64,000 nucleotides of DNA from Devosia salina (GTDB lineage Bacteria > Pseudomonadota > Alphaproteobacteria > Rhizobiales > Devosiaceae): assembly GCF_019504385.1 (NCBI RefSeq), contig NZ_CP080590.1, positions 2,708,001-2,772,000 on the forward strand, given 5' to 3'. The position numbers and the translations under genes were made by a program. The notes beneath the pieces are model-generated. The model saw only the letters and a program-made list of their open reading frames with translations, ran no database searches and was not told the DNA's origin. This document shows positions 52,221 to 61,579 of the stretch, piece after piece. Numbering within the stretch: position 1 is the stretch's first letter; each line of letters opens with the position of its first letter.

Positions 52221-52330
52221 TTGAACGCATCACAAATGACCATGAAAAAGTACGGCACATTACCGCCCGCCCCGAACAAATGTCCATTGAACAGGCGCGT
52301 ACTCCTCGTTAAATGTTCAACCTGTTGATC
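52221..52330. promoter_or_regulatory. IclR-type sites upstream of iclR-like and transporter operons
   Basis: GTTCAA-CCTG-TTGATC at 52315-52330 resembles the palindrome at 46034. A TTGAACGCAT string at 52221-52230 is identical to one at 46044-46053, and ATTGAACA lies near 52288. Candidate sites for the adjacent IclR regulator. Confidence 0.5.
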
Positions 52331-52344
52331 GGATGGAGGGGAAT

Positions 52345-53133
52345 GTGGACGAGATCATCGACACCGCGGACAAACGAACGCTGGTACCGGCCGTCGAGCG
52401 ATCGATCCGCCTACTCGGGCTGCTGGAGTCGGCGCCGCAACACCGCTTCGGCGTTTCCGAAATCGCCCGGGCGCTCGACATACCCAAATCCACCGCCCTG
52501 AACCTGTGCAATGCGCTGGTCGACGGCCAGCTGGTCCGCCGCTCGGAGGATGGCTATCAGCTGGGTCGACGTCTGGTGCAACTCGGCTCGGCCTATGTGG
52601 CGAGCGTCGACCTGGTACGCGAATTCTATGACGCCTGCCGCAACCTGCCGTCCAATATCGACGCCATGGTCCAGTTGGCCGTACTCGGCGACGACCTGGA
52701 CGCCGTCTACCTCGCCCGGCAGGACTGCAACAGCGGCTTGCGGCTCGGCCTGCGCGCCGAAATCGGACGCCGCACACCGGCCAACTGCACCGGCATCGGC
52801 AAGGCCCTGCTGGCCGCCCTGCCCGTGCATGAGCTGGAAGCGCGGCTCGCCGGGGTTAGGACTCTGGCAACCATGACGGACAAATCCATCTCCTCGCCCA
52901 GCGTGTTGCGTGACCGGCTGCAGGAAATCAGGCGCGACGGCTTTTCAACCGACGACGAGGAAGTCCTGCCAGGAGTATTCTGCATCGCCTGCACGGCTAG
53001 CACCGCCCACCGCGAAGACGGCCTGGTCGCCATCAGCCTCACCGCGCTCAAGACCTCGGTGACCCCAGAAATGACCGCTCTCCGCACCAGGACGCTGTTC
53101 GAACTGGCCCAGCGCCTGGAAGAGAAAATATGA
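52345..53133 (+). CDS. IclR-family transcriptional regulator
   Basis: About 262 residues from GTG 52345, which has GGAGGGGAAT directly upstream; an ATG four codons earlier lies within that ribosome binding site. Winged HTH at residues 15-75 (VPAVERSIRLLGLLESAP, FGVSEIARALDIPKSTALNL, CNALVDGQLVRR), then an effector domain with RTPANCTGIGKALLA and a GFSTDDEEVLPGVFCIA block. IclR proteins sense a pathway metabolite. It diverges from the transporter operon and probably controls it and the hydratase/enolase genes. Confidence 0.9.
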   Translation: MDEIIDTADKRTLVPAVERSIRLLGLLESAPQHRFGVSEIARALDIPKSTALNLCNALVDGQLVRRSEDGYQLGRRLVQLGSAYVASVDLVREFYDACRNLPSNIDAMVQLAVLGDDLDAVYLARQDCNSGLRLGLRAEIGRRTPANCTGIGKALLAALPVHELEARLAGVRTLATMTDKSISSPSVLRDRLQEIRRDGFSTDDEEVLPGVFCIACTASTAHREDGLVAISLTALKTSVTPEMTALRTRTLFELAQRLEEKI

Positions 53134-54047
53134 GCCGTCCGGCAGTCCTGCAGTTCGACAGCCTGCTCGCACCCATGCAGTCCGAGCTGGAGAGCCGCTT
53201 TGCCGTGCTTCCCTATCGACCCGACCTGGCGGCGGCGAGCATTTCGAGTATCGAGTTCGTGGTCACGAGCGGGTCGACTGGCGTGCCGCGCGAGGTGATC
53301 GCCGCAATGCCGCAGCTGCGTGCCATCGTCGTCTATGGCGCCGGCACCGACAATATTGACCTCGGCCTTTGCCAGGACCGCACCATCGAGATTCTCACCT
53401 CCGCCAGTGCCCTGTCCGAGGGCGTCGCTGAAATGGCCTTTGCCCAGATGCTGGCTGTCTCGCGCAATCTGCTCGGTGCCGATCGCTTCGTGCGCTCCGG
53501 AGCTTGGGGAGCGGGCGCGGTATTTCCAATGAGCGGCCAGCTCTGGGGCAAGCGGCTCGGCGTTTTCGGCTTCGGCGCCATCGGCCAGTCGATCGGCCGG
53601 CGGGCTGCCGCGGGCGGCATGGACGTGGGCTACCACAACCGCTCGATGATCCAGGGCCGCGGCGAGACCTATTTTCCCACCCTCGCCGACCTTGCAGATT
53701 GGGCCGACGTGCTCGCCATTGCCGCGCCTGGGGGCGATGGCACGCGCCATGCCATCAATGCCGATATCCTCGGCAGGCTCGGACCGGATGGGATTGTGGT
53801 CAATGTTGCACGGGGAAGCATTGTCGACGAAACGGCGCTGGTCGCTGCGCTGCACGACGGGCGGCTTGGCGCCGCTTGCCTCGACGTTTTCGCGTCCGAA
53901 CCCATGGTATCCGATACCATTTTGGCTGCGCCGCGCCTGCTGCTATCCCCCTATGCCGGCAGCAACACCATGGAGACCCGGTCCGCCATGGCAAGGATGG
54001 TGCTCGACAAGCTGGAGGCTCTGAAGGTACCTAGCAACTGTTGTTAA
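53130..54047 (+). CDS. second D-2-hydroxyacid dehydrogenase
   Basis: A 305-residue dehydrogenase. NAD site GKRLGVFGFGAIGQSIGRRA (about 145-164), catalytic Arg in VNVARGSIVDE and Glu in DVFASEPM. The catalytic His of the usual TPH-x-x-S block is Tyr here (LSPYAGSNT). ATGA overlap with the iclR-like stop. Probably a keto-acid reductase of the pathway, possibly with changed catalysis. Confidence 0.82.
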   Translation: MSRPAVLQFDSLLAPMQSELESRFAVLPYRPDLAAASISSIEFVVTSGSTGVPREVIAAMPQLRAIVVYGAGTDNIDLGLCQDRTIEILTSASALSEGVAEMAFAQMLAVSRNLLGADRFVRSGAWGAGAVFPMSGQLWGKRLGVFGFGAIGQSIGRRAAAGGMDVGYHNRSMIQGRGETYFPTLADLADWADVLAIAAPGGDGTRHAINADILGRLGPDGIVVNVARGSIVDETALVAALHDGRLGAACLDVFASEPMVSDTILAAPRLLLSPYAGSNTMETRSAMARMVLDKLEALKVPSNCC

Positions 54048-54623
54048 GCAGGCCCTCAGGCGAATTCCGATGGACGTGGAATGATGGGCGATCCACTGGG
54101 GTGGGTCTTGGAGCCAGCCGACGACATGATCGCCCTGATTGACGCGGAGAAGAACGATCAAATCAAGCGCTAGCTTTATGGAACCTAGCTTCACTGGAAA
54201 GCTTTTGACGAGCCCAAATCAGAAGCGAACGATCTAGGCCGCCCAGTACGTTCCTCCCCATTCACCACAACAAGCCACTGCCCTCCCCGACCTTTGTGGA
54301 TTGGCGATCGCCGCCAACGGTGGCGGCGTCGAGTGTGGTCGGCAAGGATATTTGCTTGGCTGAATGGATCACTACCGCCGCTGCCATGCCATCAGCAGAC
54401 CAAATTGCGTCTCCTCAGATACAGGCACCTGCTAGGTCGCTTTACACTCGCGGCTTTTTGCTCGCTGGTCACAGCTACCAGTACGCTCGGCCCGACAGCG
54501 GCTTCACAATCCGTTACCGGGCAAAGCGCCCCATTTAAATGTCTGGTTTTATGATCTCGAGAGAATGCCCGGAACGGCCGTAATGGTGAAGGGTTTGGGA
54601 TGCCGTTCGGCGTCGCAAAGCCA
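54048..54623. other. intergenic stretch before the IS91-type element
   Basis: No supported gene. A 31-codon open stretch at 54082 (MMGDPLGWVLEPADDMIALI) might be a remnant. Otherwise nothing recognised. Confidence 0.35.
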
Positions 54624-54871
54624 CCCATGCAGGAACCCGCGGTCCGCATGCGCTGGGCTATGGGGTTTTCTGATTTGGCGTGACCGAAGTCCTGCTGCGC
54701 GCGGCGGCATATGGCGTGGCGCACCTGCCTGTTGAACGTCGTCCGGGCAGCCTTTGAGCCTCAGCGGCGACGGTGTTGCTGAGATTGGCGTACGTGATGA
54801 TGGTCGCCGTGGCGCCTGGCGCGAACCATCCCGTCGGCCCACGATGTGGCGCGGCCGTTTGGACGAGCGGA

Positions 54872-56074
54872 TCACGCCGGGTCATGGATGGTCTCCCGGG
54901 TTGGAGGTCGCGCGGTCGGCGGGCCCCGCGGCTGGCACCATGCCGCGAAGGTCTCGATGATCACCATGGTGCCGCCGCAACAGGGACAAGGCGGGCACGG
55001 GTCTGGGGCGGTCTCGGCGGCCGGCGGTTCGTCCGTCGCCGGCGCCACCTCCAGCATGTCGCGGGCCTGGGCGAGGCTCTCCTTGCGAGCGGAACCGGCG
55101 AGCAGGCCGTAGTGCCGGATGCGGTGGAAGCCGCGCGGCAGGACGTGGATCAGGAAGCGACGAATGAACTCATCGGCGGCCAGGGTCATGACGCGTTGCC
55201 GGTTGGCGCAGCTGCGGCGATAATCCTTGTAGCGGAAGGTGACCTCATTGCCGTCGAAGGCGATGAGGCGGCTGTTCGAGATCGCCACACGATGGGTGTA
55301 GCGGGAGAGATAAGCGAGCACCGCCTCAGGCCCGGCAAAGGGCGCTTTGGCGTAGACCACCCAGCGTTTTCTGCGGACCGGCGAGAGATGACGCTGGAAG
55401 GCACGGCGGTCGCTGAGCCCTGCCAGCTTGCCGAAGAAGGCGAGTTTTCCGGCGGAATGCAGTTCGATCAGGCGGTTCATAAACAACCGGCGGAACACCG
55501 CCCCCAGCACCCTGACCGGCAACAGGAAGGCTGGGCGCGATGAGATCCACCGCCCATCCTGTGTAAGGCCGCCACCAGGCACGATCATGTGGATGTGCGG
55601 ATGATGGGTCATGGCCGAGCCCCAGGTATGGAGCACGGCGGTAATGCCGATGCGGGCGCCCAGATGTTTTGGGTCGGCGGCAATGGTCAGCATGGTCTCG
55701 GACGCCGCCTTGAACAGCAGATCGTAGATCAGCGCCTTGTTGTGGAAGGCGATGTCGCCGATCTGGGCGGGCAGCGTGAAGACGACATGGAAGTAGCCGA
55801 CTGGCAGGAGATTGGCCTCCTGGGCTTCGAGCCATGTGCGTGCTGCCGCGCCCTGGCACCGTGGACAGTGCCGGTTGCGGCAGGAGTTGTAGGCGATCCG
55901 CTGATGCCCGCAGTCAGAACAGGCTTCGACGTGACCGCCCAGAGCAGCAGTGCGACAGGTCTCGATCGCCGACATCACCTTGAGTTGGCCCAGGCTCAGA
56001 TGCCCGGCATGGGCCGCGCGATAGGCGGGGCCGGCAGAGCGGAAGATATCGGCGACCTCAATGGTGGCGCGCAC
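54872..56074 (-). CDS. IS91-family HUH transposase
   Basis: A 400-residue rolling-circle transposase. N-terminal zinc finger (CSDCGHQRIAYNSCRNRHCP, then RC), the HUH motif HHPHIHMIVPGGG (His-x-His), and the region RYTHRVAISNSRLIAF with candidate catalytic Tyr. IS91 elements move by one-ended rolling-circle replication. Starts 3 bp after the recombinase stop, so they are co-transcribed. Confidence 0.9.
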   Translation of the reverse strand: MRATIEVADIFRSAGPAYRAAHAGHLSLGQLKVMSAIETCRTAALGGHVEACSDCGHQRIAYNSCRNRHCPRCQGAAARTWLEAQEANLLPVGYFHVVFTLPAQIGDIAFHNKALIYDLLFKAASETMLTIAADPKHLGARIGITAVLHTWGSAMTHHPHIHMIVPGGGLTQDGRWISSRPAFLLPVRVLGAVFRRLFMNRLIELHSAGKLAFFGKLAGLSDRRAFQRHLSPVRRKRWVVYAKAPFAGPEAVLAYLSRYTHRVAISNSRLIAFDGNEVTFRYKDYRRSCANRQRVMTLAADEFIRRFLIHVLPRGFHRIRHYGLLAGSARKESLAQARDMLEVAPATDEPPAAETAPDPCPPCPCCGGTMVIIETFAAWCQPRGPPTARPPTRETIHDPA

Positions 56075-56077
56075 CGC

Positions 56078-56983
56078 TCAGGCGGGCGGAGGCTTGTCCT
56101 CCATCAGGGCCATCAGCCGGTCGAGGGGACTGGCAACCGCCTGGATCGTGCGGGTCGAGACCTTGGTGTAGAGCGCAGTTGTCTCAAGCTTGGAGTGCCC
56201 GAGCAGCACCTGGATGACCCGGATATCGACATCCTGCTCCAAAAGGTGCGTGGCAAAGCTGTGTCGCAAGGTGTGCGGGCTGACCTTCTTGCGGATGCCG
56301 GCAACCTCGGCCGCCTCCTGCACCGCGCGATGCAATTGCCGTGACGAGATCGGATCGGTGCGCGAGCGCCCCGGAAATAGCCAGCCATGGGGCAGCATCA
56401 CGCCCCGCTGCTTGCCTTCGCGCCACCACAGTCGCAGCAGCTCCAGCAGCTGGGGCGAAAGCATGGCGTTGCGATCCTTGCGGCCTTTGCCCTGTTCTAT
56501 GCGGATCAGCATTCGTGCGCTGTCGATATCGTCGACCTTGAGGTGGGCGACCTCAGAGACGCGCAGGCCTGCGCCATAGGCGACCCCGAGCGCGGCCTTG
56601 TACTTGATGCCCGGCGCCGCCTGGAGCAGCCGGGCCGCCTCCTCGATGCTGAGCACGTCGGGCAACTGGCGCTGATAACGGGTGATCACCAGGGCCCGCG
56701 ACAGATCCCGCCGCTTCAGCGTCACATCGAACAGGAAGCGCAATGCCGAGACCGCGCCATTGATCGTGGAGGGGCCGACGCCGTTCTCATGCTGAAAGAG
56801 CTGGTAGCGGCGGATATCATCTGCCGTAGCCACATCAGGGCTCTGCCCTAGGAAGGCGGCAAAGCGCCGGACGTGACGCACGTAATCGTGCTGGGTGTGG
56901 ACGCCTAGGCCGCGCATCAGCATGTCCTGCTGCATGCGTTGGCGGAGCGGCGTGGTGGGAGCGGCGGTCGGTGACGTAACCAT
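56078..56983 (-). CDS. XerD-like tyrosine recombinase of the IS91-type element
   Basis: A 301-residue recombinase with a SAM-like N-terminal domain (LRQRMQQDMLMRGLGVHTQH) and an intact catalytic set: YGAGLRVSEVAHL (Arg), HTLRHSFATHLLEQ (His-x-x-Arg), LLGHSKLETTALYTKV (His and Tyr). It probably helps excision or integration of the IS. A truncated relative lies at 61711. Confidence 0.9.
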   Translation of the reverse strand: MVTSPTAAPTTPLRQRMQQDMLMRGLGVHTQHDYVRHVRRFAAFLGQSPDVATADDIRRYQLFQHENGVGPSTINGAVSALRFLFDVTLKRRDLSRALVITRYQRQLPDVLSIEEAARLLQAAPGIKYKAALGVAYGAGLRVSEVAHLKVDDIDSARMLIRIEQGKGRKDRNAMLSPQLLELLRLWWREGKQRGVMLPHGWLFPGRSRTDPISSRQLHRAVQEAAEVAGIRKKVSPHTLRHSFATHLLEQDVDIRVIQVLLGHSKLETTALYTKVSTRTIQAVASPLDRLMALMEDKPPPA

Positions 56984-57274
56984 GGGGAGTTCCTCTCGTT
57001 GAAAGAAACTCCATGGTCCGACTGCGACCTCAGCCGCTCAAAGACCTAAACGATGACGCTGAACTGACCGCGCGCACCCTCCCGCGAAGCGGGTTCGTGC
57101 ATGGGGTCGGGACCTGCCGATCCGCAACGCGCCCAATTTCGGTCATTCAACGGATTATTGCATCAACGAGAAAACGGACATGACCTGGATTGTCACCTGA
57201 TGTGAGAATGCAAAATCAAAAAATCGCAATGGACCAAACTTCAGCATCAGTCACTCCGCAGAAGAGACAAGGCT

Positions 57275-57673
57275 TCAGGAAAAGAGTGTTGGCGTTCCTC
57301 GCCGTGCTATTGGCCCAAGGCGTGCGTACTCGTCATCGGTGAACAAGCGGGAGCGCGTGAGGAACCGCCGCTCGGTGCCATTATCGAGACTGAACATGCC
57401 GCCACGACCTGGAATCGCATCGATGATCAACTGGGTATGCTGCCAATATTCGAACTGGCTGGGTGACATGTAGAAGGGAGCGCTGCCGATATCACCCATC
57501 TTGACGTCATGGTCGCCGACGATGAATTCGCCTTCAGGATAGCACATCGGCGACGAGCCATCACAACACCCGCCGGACTGATGAAACATAACCGGCCCAT
57601 GGCGGGCCGTGATGGTGGCGATAAGACTTAAGGCGGCGTCGGTGGCGACGACGCGCGGAACGAGATCAGTCAT
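57275..57673 (-). CDS. DUF779 protein paired with aldehyde dehydrogenase
   Basis: A 132-residue protein. It has HGPVMFHQSGGCCDGSSPMC with a Cys cluster, GEFIVGDHDVKMGDI, and FYMSPSQFEYWQHTQLIIDA. DUF779 proteins nearly always sit beside acetaldehyde-type dehydrogenases; their role is unclear. It follows the dehydrogenase after 130 bp containing two hairpins. Confidence 0.85.
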   Translation of the reverse strand: MTDLVPRVVATDAALSLIATITARHGPVMFHQSGGCCDGSSPMCYPEGEFIVGDHDVKMGDIGSAPFYMSPSQFEYWQHTQLIIDAIPGRGGMFSLDNGTERRFLTRSRLFTDDEYARLGPIARRGTPTLFS

Positions 57674-57694
57674 GGCGGGTTCCTTGCTCGACGA

Positions 57695-57785
57695 TCATTC
57701 CAGCGGGAGGTGGCCAGGGAGAGAGTGGGGTTAGGGCTCTTCCCGCCGGAATGATTTCTGGCGCCCGGAGCTCTCCCCGGGCGCC
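57695..57785 (-). terminator. two hairpins between aldehyde dehydrogenase and DUF779 genes
   Basis: GGCGCCCGG (57760-57768) and CCGGGCGCC (57777-57785) form a perfect 9-bp stem. A second, imperfect stem pairs CATTCC-a-GCGGGA with TCCCGC-c-GGAATG (about 57695-57753). No T-tract; they may lower expression of the DUF779 gene. Confidence 0.5.
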
Positions 57786-57803
57786 CGCTCAGGGAGGAGC
57801 GGC

Positions 57804-59324
57804 TTAGAAGAAGCCCAGCTTCTTGGGCGAGTAGCTCACCAGCATGTTCTTGGTCTGCTGGTAGTGGTCAAGCATCATGCGGTGGTTTTCGCGTCCGATG
57901 CCGCTCTGCTTGTAACCACCAAAGGCGGCATGGGCAGGATAGGCGTGATAGCAATTGGTCCATACGCGCCCCGCCTGGATGCCTCGGCCGAAGCGATAGG
58001 CCCGGTTGGCATCACGCGTCCACACGCCGGCGCCCAGGCCATAAAGCGTGTCATTGGCGATCTCGAGGGCTTCGGCATCGGTCTTGAAGGTCGTCACCGA
58101 GACCACCGGGCCAAAGATTTCCTCCTGGAAAATGCGCATCTTGTTGTTGCCAGCAAACACCGTCGGCTTGACGTAGTAACCACCCGCCAACTCGCCACCC
58201 AGATTGTTGCGCTCGCCGCCAGTCAGCACCGTGGCGCCTTCCTGCCGGCCGATATCGAGATAGGAGAGAATTTTCTCGAGTTGCTCGGACGAGGCTTGGG
58301 CCCCGATCATCGTGCTCATCTCGAAGGGAGAACCCTGCTTGATGGCTTCCACCCGCTTGATCGCCCGTTCCATGAAGCGGTCATAGACGCTTTCCTGGAT
58401 CAGGGCGCGGCTCGGGCAGGTACACACCTCGCCCTGATTGAGCGCGAACATGGCAAAGCCCTCGAGCGCCTTGTCGAAGAAATCATCGTCTTCGGCCAAT
58501 ACGTCGGCAAAGAAGATGTTCGGCGATTTGCCACCCAGTTCCAGCGTCACCGGGATCAGGTTCTGGCTGGCATATTGCATGATCAGCCGGCCCGTCGTGG
58601 TCTCGCCGGTAAAGGCGATCTTGGCGATGCGGTTCGAGCTGGCCAGCGGCTTGCCGGCTTCAAGGCCAAAGCCGTTGACGATATTGACCACGCCGGGCGG
58701 CAGGATGTCTTCGATCAATTCCATGAGAAAGAGGATTGATGCCGGCGTCTGCTCGGCAGGCTTGAGCACCACGGCATTGCCTGCCGCTAGCGCGGGCGCC
58801 AGTTTCCAGACCGCCATCAGGATAGGGAAGTTCCACGGAATGATCTGCCCCACGACGCCGAGGGGCTCGTGGAAATGATAAGCCACCGTGTCATGGTCAA
58901 GTTCGGAAATGCCGCCCTCTTGGGCGCGGATGGCACCGGCGAAATAGCGGAAGTGGTCGATCGCCAGCGGAATATCGGCAGCAGTCGTCTCACGAATTGG
59001 CTTGCCATTGTCCCAGGTCTCGGCCAGCGCGATCTCGTCGAGATGTTCTTCCATGCGATCGGCAATCTTGTTGAGCATCACCGCGCGCTGCGCCACCGAG
59101 GTTTGGCCCCAGCCCGGCGCGGCCTTATGGGCCGCATCCAGCGCCCGCTCGACATCCGCAGCCTTGGAGCGCGCGACTTCGCAAATCACCTGCCCAGTGA
59201 CTGGCGAGGTGTTCTCGAAGGTCTCGCCGTCGAGTGCGTCCACCCACTGTCCGCCGATATAATTGCCGTATTTCGCCTTGTACGGAGACTTGGTCCGCTG
59301 GCCGACGAATTCAGGTTTATTCAT
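57804..59324 (-). CDS. acetaldehyde-type aldehyde dehydrogenase (AldB/ExaC-like)
   Basis: A 506-residue NAD-dependent enzyme. Motifs: [51 protein letters not shown] with the general base Glu, and [11 protein letters not shown] with the catalytic Cys. Length and text match enzymes of ethanol and acetoin catabolism that oxidise acetaldehyde to acetate. A sigma-54 promoter lies 35 bp upstream, and an AcoR-like activator gene diverges from it. Confidence 0.9.
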   Translation of the reverse strand: MNKPEFVGQRTKSPYKAKYGNYIGGQWVDALDGETFENTSPVTGQVICEVARSKAADVERALDAAHKAAPGWGQTSVAQRAVMLNKIADRMEEHLDEIALAETWDNGKPIRETTAADIPLAIDHFRYFAGAIRAQEGGISELDHDTVAYHFHEPLGVVGQIIPWNFPILMAVWKLAPALAAGNAVVLKPAEQTPASILFLMELIEDILPPGVVNIVNGFGLEAGKPLASSNRIAKIAFTGETTTGRLIMQYASQNLIPVTLELGGKSPNIFFADVLAEDDDFFDKALEGFAMFALNQGEVCTCPSRALIQESVYDRFMERAIKRVEAIKQGSPFEMSTMIGAQASSEQLEKILSYLDIGRQEGATVLTGGERNNLGGELAGGYYVKPTVFAGNNKMRIFQEEIFGPVVSVTTFKTDAEALEIANDTLYGLGAGVWTRDANRAYRFGRGIQAGRVWTNCYHAYPAHAAFGGYKQSGIGRENHRMMLDHYQQTKNMLVSYSPKKLGFF

Positions 59325-59358
59325 GGCATCCTCCCTTGTTCTTGGATGCCACCGTCAT

Positions 59359-59374
59359 TGCAACCGGCGTGCCA
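59359..59374 (-). promoter_or_regulatory. sigma-54 promoter of the aldehyde dehydrogenase gene
   Basis: TGGCAC-N5-TTGCA on the minus strand, a perfect -24/-12 element, 35 bp before the ATG at 59324. Confidence 0.85.
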
Positions 59375-59449
59375 GATGATATCAACCTGTTGAAGCTGTT
59401 AGGGAATTCTTGTGGCACCAAGCAGGGGTGGACGCGGTGCGAATTCGGA

Positions 59450-59500
59450 TGCAACACTTTGCAACAACCAGACGCGATGGCCGATGCAACACCTGTTGCA
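59450..59500. promoter_or_regulatory. activator sites for the AcoR-like regulator
   Basis: TGCAACA occurs at 59450, 59460 and 59485, the last forming the palindrome TGCAACA-CC-TGTTGCA (59485-59500). They lie 76-141 bp upstream of the sigma-54 promoter, the usual distance for an enhancer-binding protein. Confidence 0.7.
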
Positions 59501-59528
59501 AACTGCCACAACTGGTAGGGAGAGAGCC

Positions 59529-61364
59529 ATGCAACAGGCGTCCGATGCTGCCTTGGTAGCCGCGCGCGAGCGTTTCTTTTCTGGGCACGATCTACCTGAG
59601 GGCCTGGTGCCTGCGCCCATATTGCGGTCCTGGCAGCGCTGCGCACAACAGGGCCTCGATGCCTCGGCGGTCATTCATGCCGAACCGGTCACCGCACCCG
59701 AGCTTCGCGCCTTGCATGAGCAGAACGAGACCTTACGCCTCCTCTCGCGCTCTGAACTGGTGTCGCTGCGCACCGAAGCGCGGCTTACCGACAGTGTCGT
59801 CATCCTCACCGATGCCAAGGGCCTCGTGCTCGATACCACGGGAAGCCCCGAATTCGCCGGCCGCGCCGCCGAAGTGGCGCTCCGCCCCGGCGTCACCTGG
59901 TCCGAAACTGCCACTGGCACCAATGCCATCGGCACGGCTCTCGCCGAACGTCGCGCCATCGAGGTGCATGGGGGAGAACACTTCTTCGAACCACATGGTA
60001 TCCTGCATTGCGCCGCATCGCCCATTTTCGACCCTTTCGGGAAGCTCGCTGGCGTGCTCGATCTCTCCGGCCATGCCTCGGCTGAGCACACCCATGCCAT
60101 GGGCCTGGTGCGCCTCGCCGTCGAGCAGATCGAACATCGCTTCTTCGCCCGCGGCTTCGATGACATGACCGTGGTGCGCTTCCACCGTGCCGCTGATCTC
60201 CTGGGCACCGCCCGCGAAGGCATTCTGGTCTTTGATGGCGGGCGTTTGATCGCCGGCAATCGTCGCGCGCTCCATCTCGTCGGGCTCGACCGCAAGGCGC
60301 TGCGCCAGTCCACCGCCGAGGAAATCTTTGAAACCGCGGCGCTCGCCACACAGCGCGGCGAACTGCGCGCCCGCAATGGCGAGCGCTTCTTTGCCGCCGT
60401 GTCCGAGCCGCGCAAGTCGCCGCTGCGCGTCACCGGCACCCTGCCGCGCGTCGCCAAGTCGGGCGAGCCAGCGCCTTTTCTCACTCCCGAAACCCGCGCC
60501 GATCTCGCCAAGGCCATCCGCCTGGTCAATGCCGAAATCCCCCTGCTCATCGCTGGGGAAACCGGTGCCGGCAAGGAAGTCTTCGCCCGCTACCTGCATG
60601 GCCTCACCCAGCGCGCCGGCAAGCCCTTTGTCGCCATCAACTGTGCTGCACTGCCCGAGAGCCTGATCGAATCCGAACTCTTCGGCTACCAGCCCGGCGC
60701 CTTCACCGGCGCCCGCAAGCAGGGCGCCATTGGCCTGGTGCAACAAGCCGAGGGCGGCATTCTCTTCCTCGATGAAATCGGCGACATGCCGCTCTTGCTG
60801 CAGTCGCGCCTCCTGCGCGTCTTGCAGGACAAGGAAGTCGTGCCACTGGGCGGCGGCACCGCGCAGAAGGCTGATTTCGTGCCCGTTTGCGCCACCAATC
60901 GCGATCTCAAGGCCATGGTCGAGGCAGGCACCTTCCGCGCCGATCTCTACTACCGCATCGCCCAGTTCACCATCCGCCTGCCGGCCCTGTGTGATTTCCC
61001 CGATCGCGCCACTGTCGTCTCGAGCCTCTGGTCCCAGCTCGCGACGGGCCATCCGCCGCTGCCCGCCCCGGTGCTTGCCCGCCTCGCCGCCCAGCCATGG
61101 CCAGGCAATTTCCGCGAACTGACCGGGACGCTGCGCGCCCTATCAGCGCTGTGTGAACCAGAACAGCCCATCACTTTGGCCGATCTACCCCAGTTCACCG
61201 AACAGGTCACCGCGGCACCTCTGCTGTTCCAGAACGATTTGGGCAGTCTCACCGAAGCCGCAATGCGTCGCGCGGTGGACCAGAATAACGGCAATCTTTC
61301 CGCCGCTGCGCGCGCTCTCGGCATCGACCGCTCGACCCTCTACCGACGGCTGGTCTGGAAATAG
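59529..61364 (+). CDS. AcoR-like sigma-54-dependent transcriptional activator
   Basis: About 611 residues from ATG 59529 with TAGGGAGAGAG upstream. Residues 70-200 are a GAF-like sensor (TDSVVILTDAKGLVLDTTGS, TGTNAIGTALAERRAIEVHG), then a PAS-like segment, then the AAA+ domain with IAGETGAGKEVFARYLHG (Walker A), ESELFGYQPGAFTGA (the GAFTGA loop that contacts sigma-54), and ILFLDEIGDMP. The end is a Fis-type HTH (GNLSAAARALGIDRSTLYRR). It should activate the divergent aldehyde dehydrogenase gene. Confidence 0.92.
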   Translation: MQQASDAALVAARERFFSGHDLPEGLVPAPILRSWQRCAQQGLDASAVIHAEPVTAPELRALHEQNETLRLLSRSELVSLRTEARLTDSVVILTDAKGLVLDTTGSPEFAGRAAEVALRPGVTWSETATGTNAIGTALAERRAIEVHGGEHFFEPHGILHCAASPIFDPFGKLAGVLDLSGHASAEHTHAMGLVRLAVEQIEHRFFARGFDDMTVVRFHRAADLLGTAREGILVFDGGRLIAGNRRALHLVGLDRKALRQSTAEEIFETAALATQRGELRARNGERFFAAVSEPRKSPLRVTGTLPRVAKSGEPAPFLTPETRADLAKAIRLVNAEIPLLIAGETGAGKEVFARYLHGLTQRAGKPFVAINCAALPESLIESELFGYQPGAFTGARKQGAIGLVQQAEGGILFLDEIGDMPLLLQSRLLRVLQDKEVVPLGGGTAQKADFVPVCATNRDLKAMVEAGTFRADLYYRIAQFTIRLPALCDFPDRATVVSSLWSQLATGHPPLPAPVLARLAAQPWPGNFRELTGTLRALSALCEPEQPITLADLPQFTEQVTAAPLLFQNDLGSLTEAAMRRAVDQNNGNLSAAARALGIDRSTLYRRLVWK

Positions 61365-61579
61365 TTGGAAGAGGCTGATTGAACAGCTGCGTTGGCTCGT
61401 GGCTTTGCCAGTATGGGCGCCGCAGTAGACCCGTATTGGCTTTCATTTGACACTCATGAGTGACAACGCGAGGGCCAGCGAATGGCAGTTAATCCACTAG
61501 GTCGGCCCGAAAGCCGACAGGCTACAAACGGCCCCCATTCTGCCATTCATCAGGAATCGACAAACGGCAAGAATGGGGC
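61365..61579. other. intergenic stretch with IS-end hairpin
   Basis: No gene seen. Near 61530-61577, GGCCCCCATTCTGCC and GGCAAGAATGGGGCC form an imperfect inverted repeat directly before the IS91-type end. Confidence 0.45.

Larger units (their letters stand above)
54624..57105 (-). mobile_element. IS91-type element with tyrosine recombinase and HUH transposase
   Basis: Two genes, 56078-56983 and 54872-56074, lie between inverted 17-bp sequences: GCGGGTTC-g-TGCATGGG at 57089-57105 and its complement, with c for g, at 54624-54640. A hairpin-forming AACCCGC-N2-CGCGGGAGGGTGCGCGCGGT follows inside the right end. The same inner sequence recurs at 61586. The pairing of a recombinase with an IS91-family transposase is known in Proteobacteria. 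Confidence 0.7.

Noticed and set aside
54773..55543. A 256-codon frame antisense to the IS91-type transposase
   Set aside because: Shadow frame; the sense strand has zinc finger and HUH motifs.
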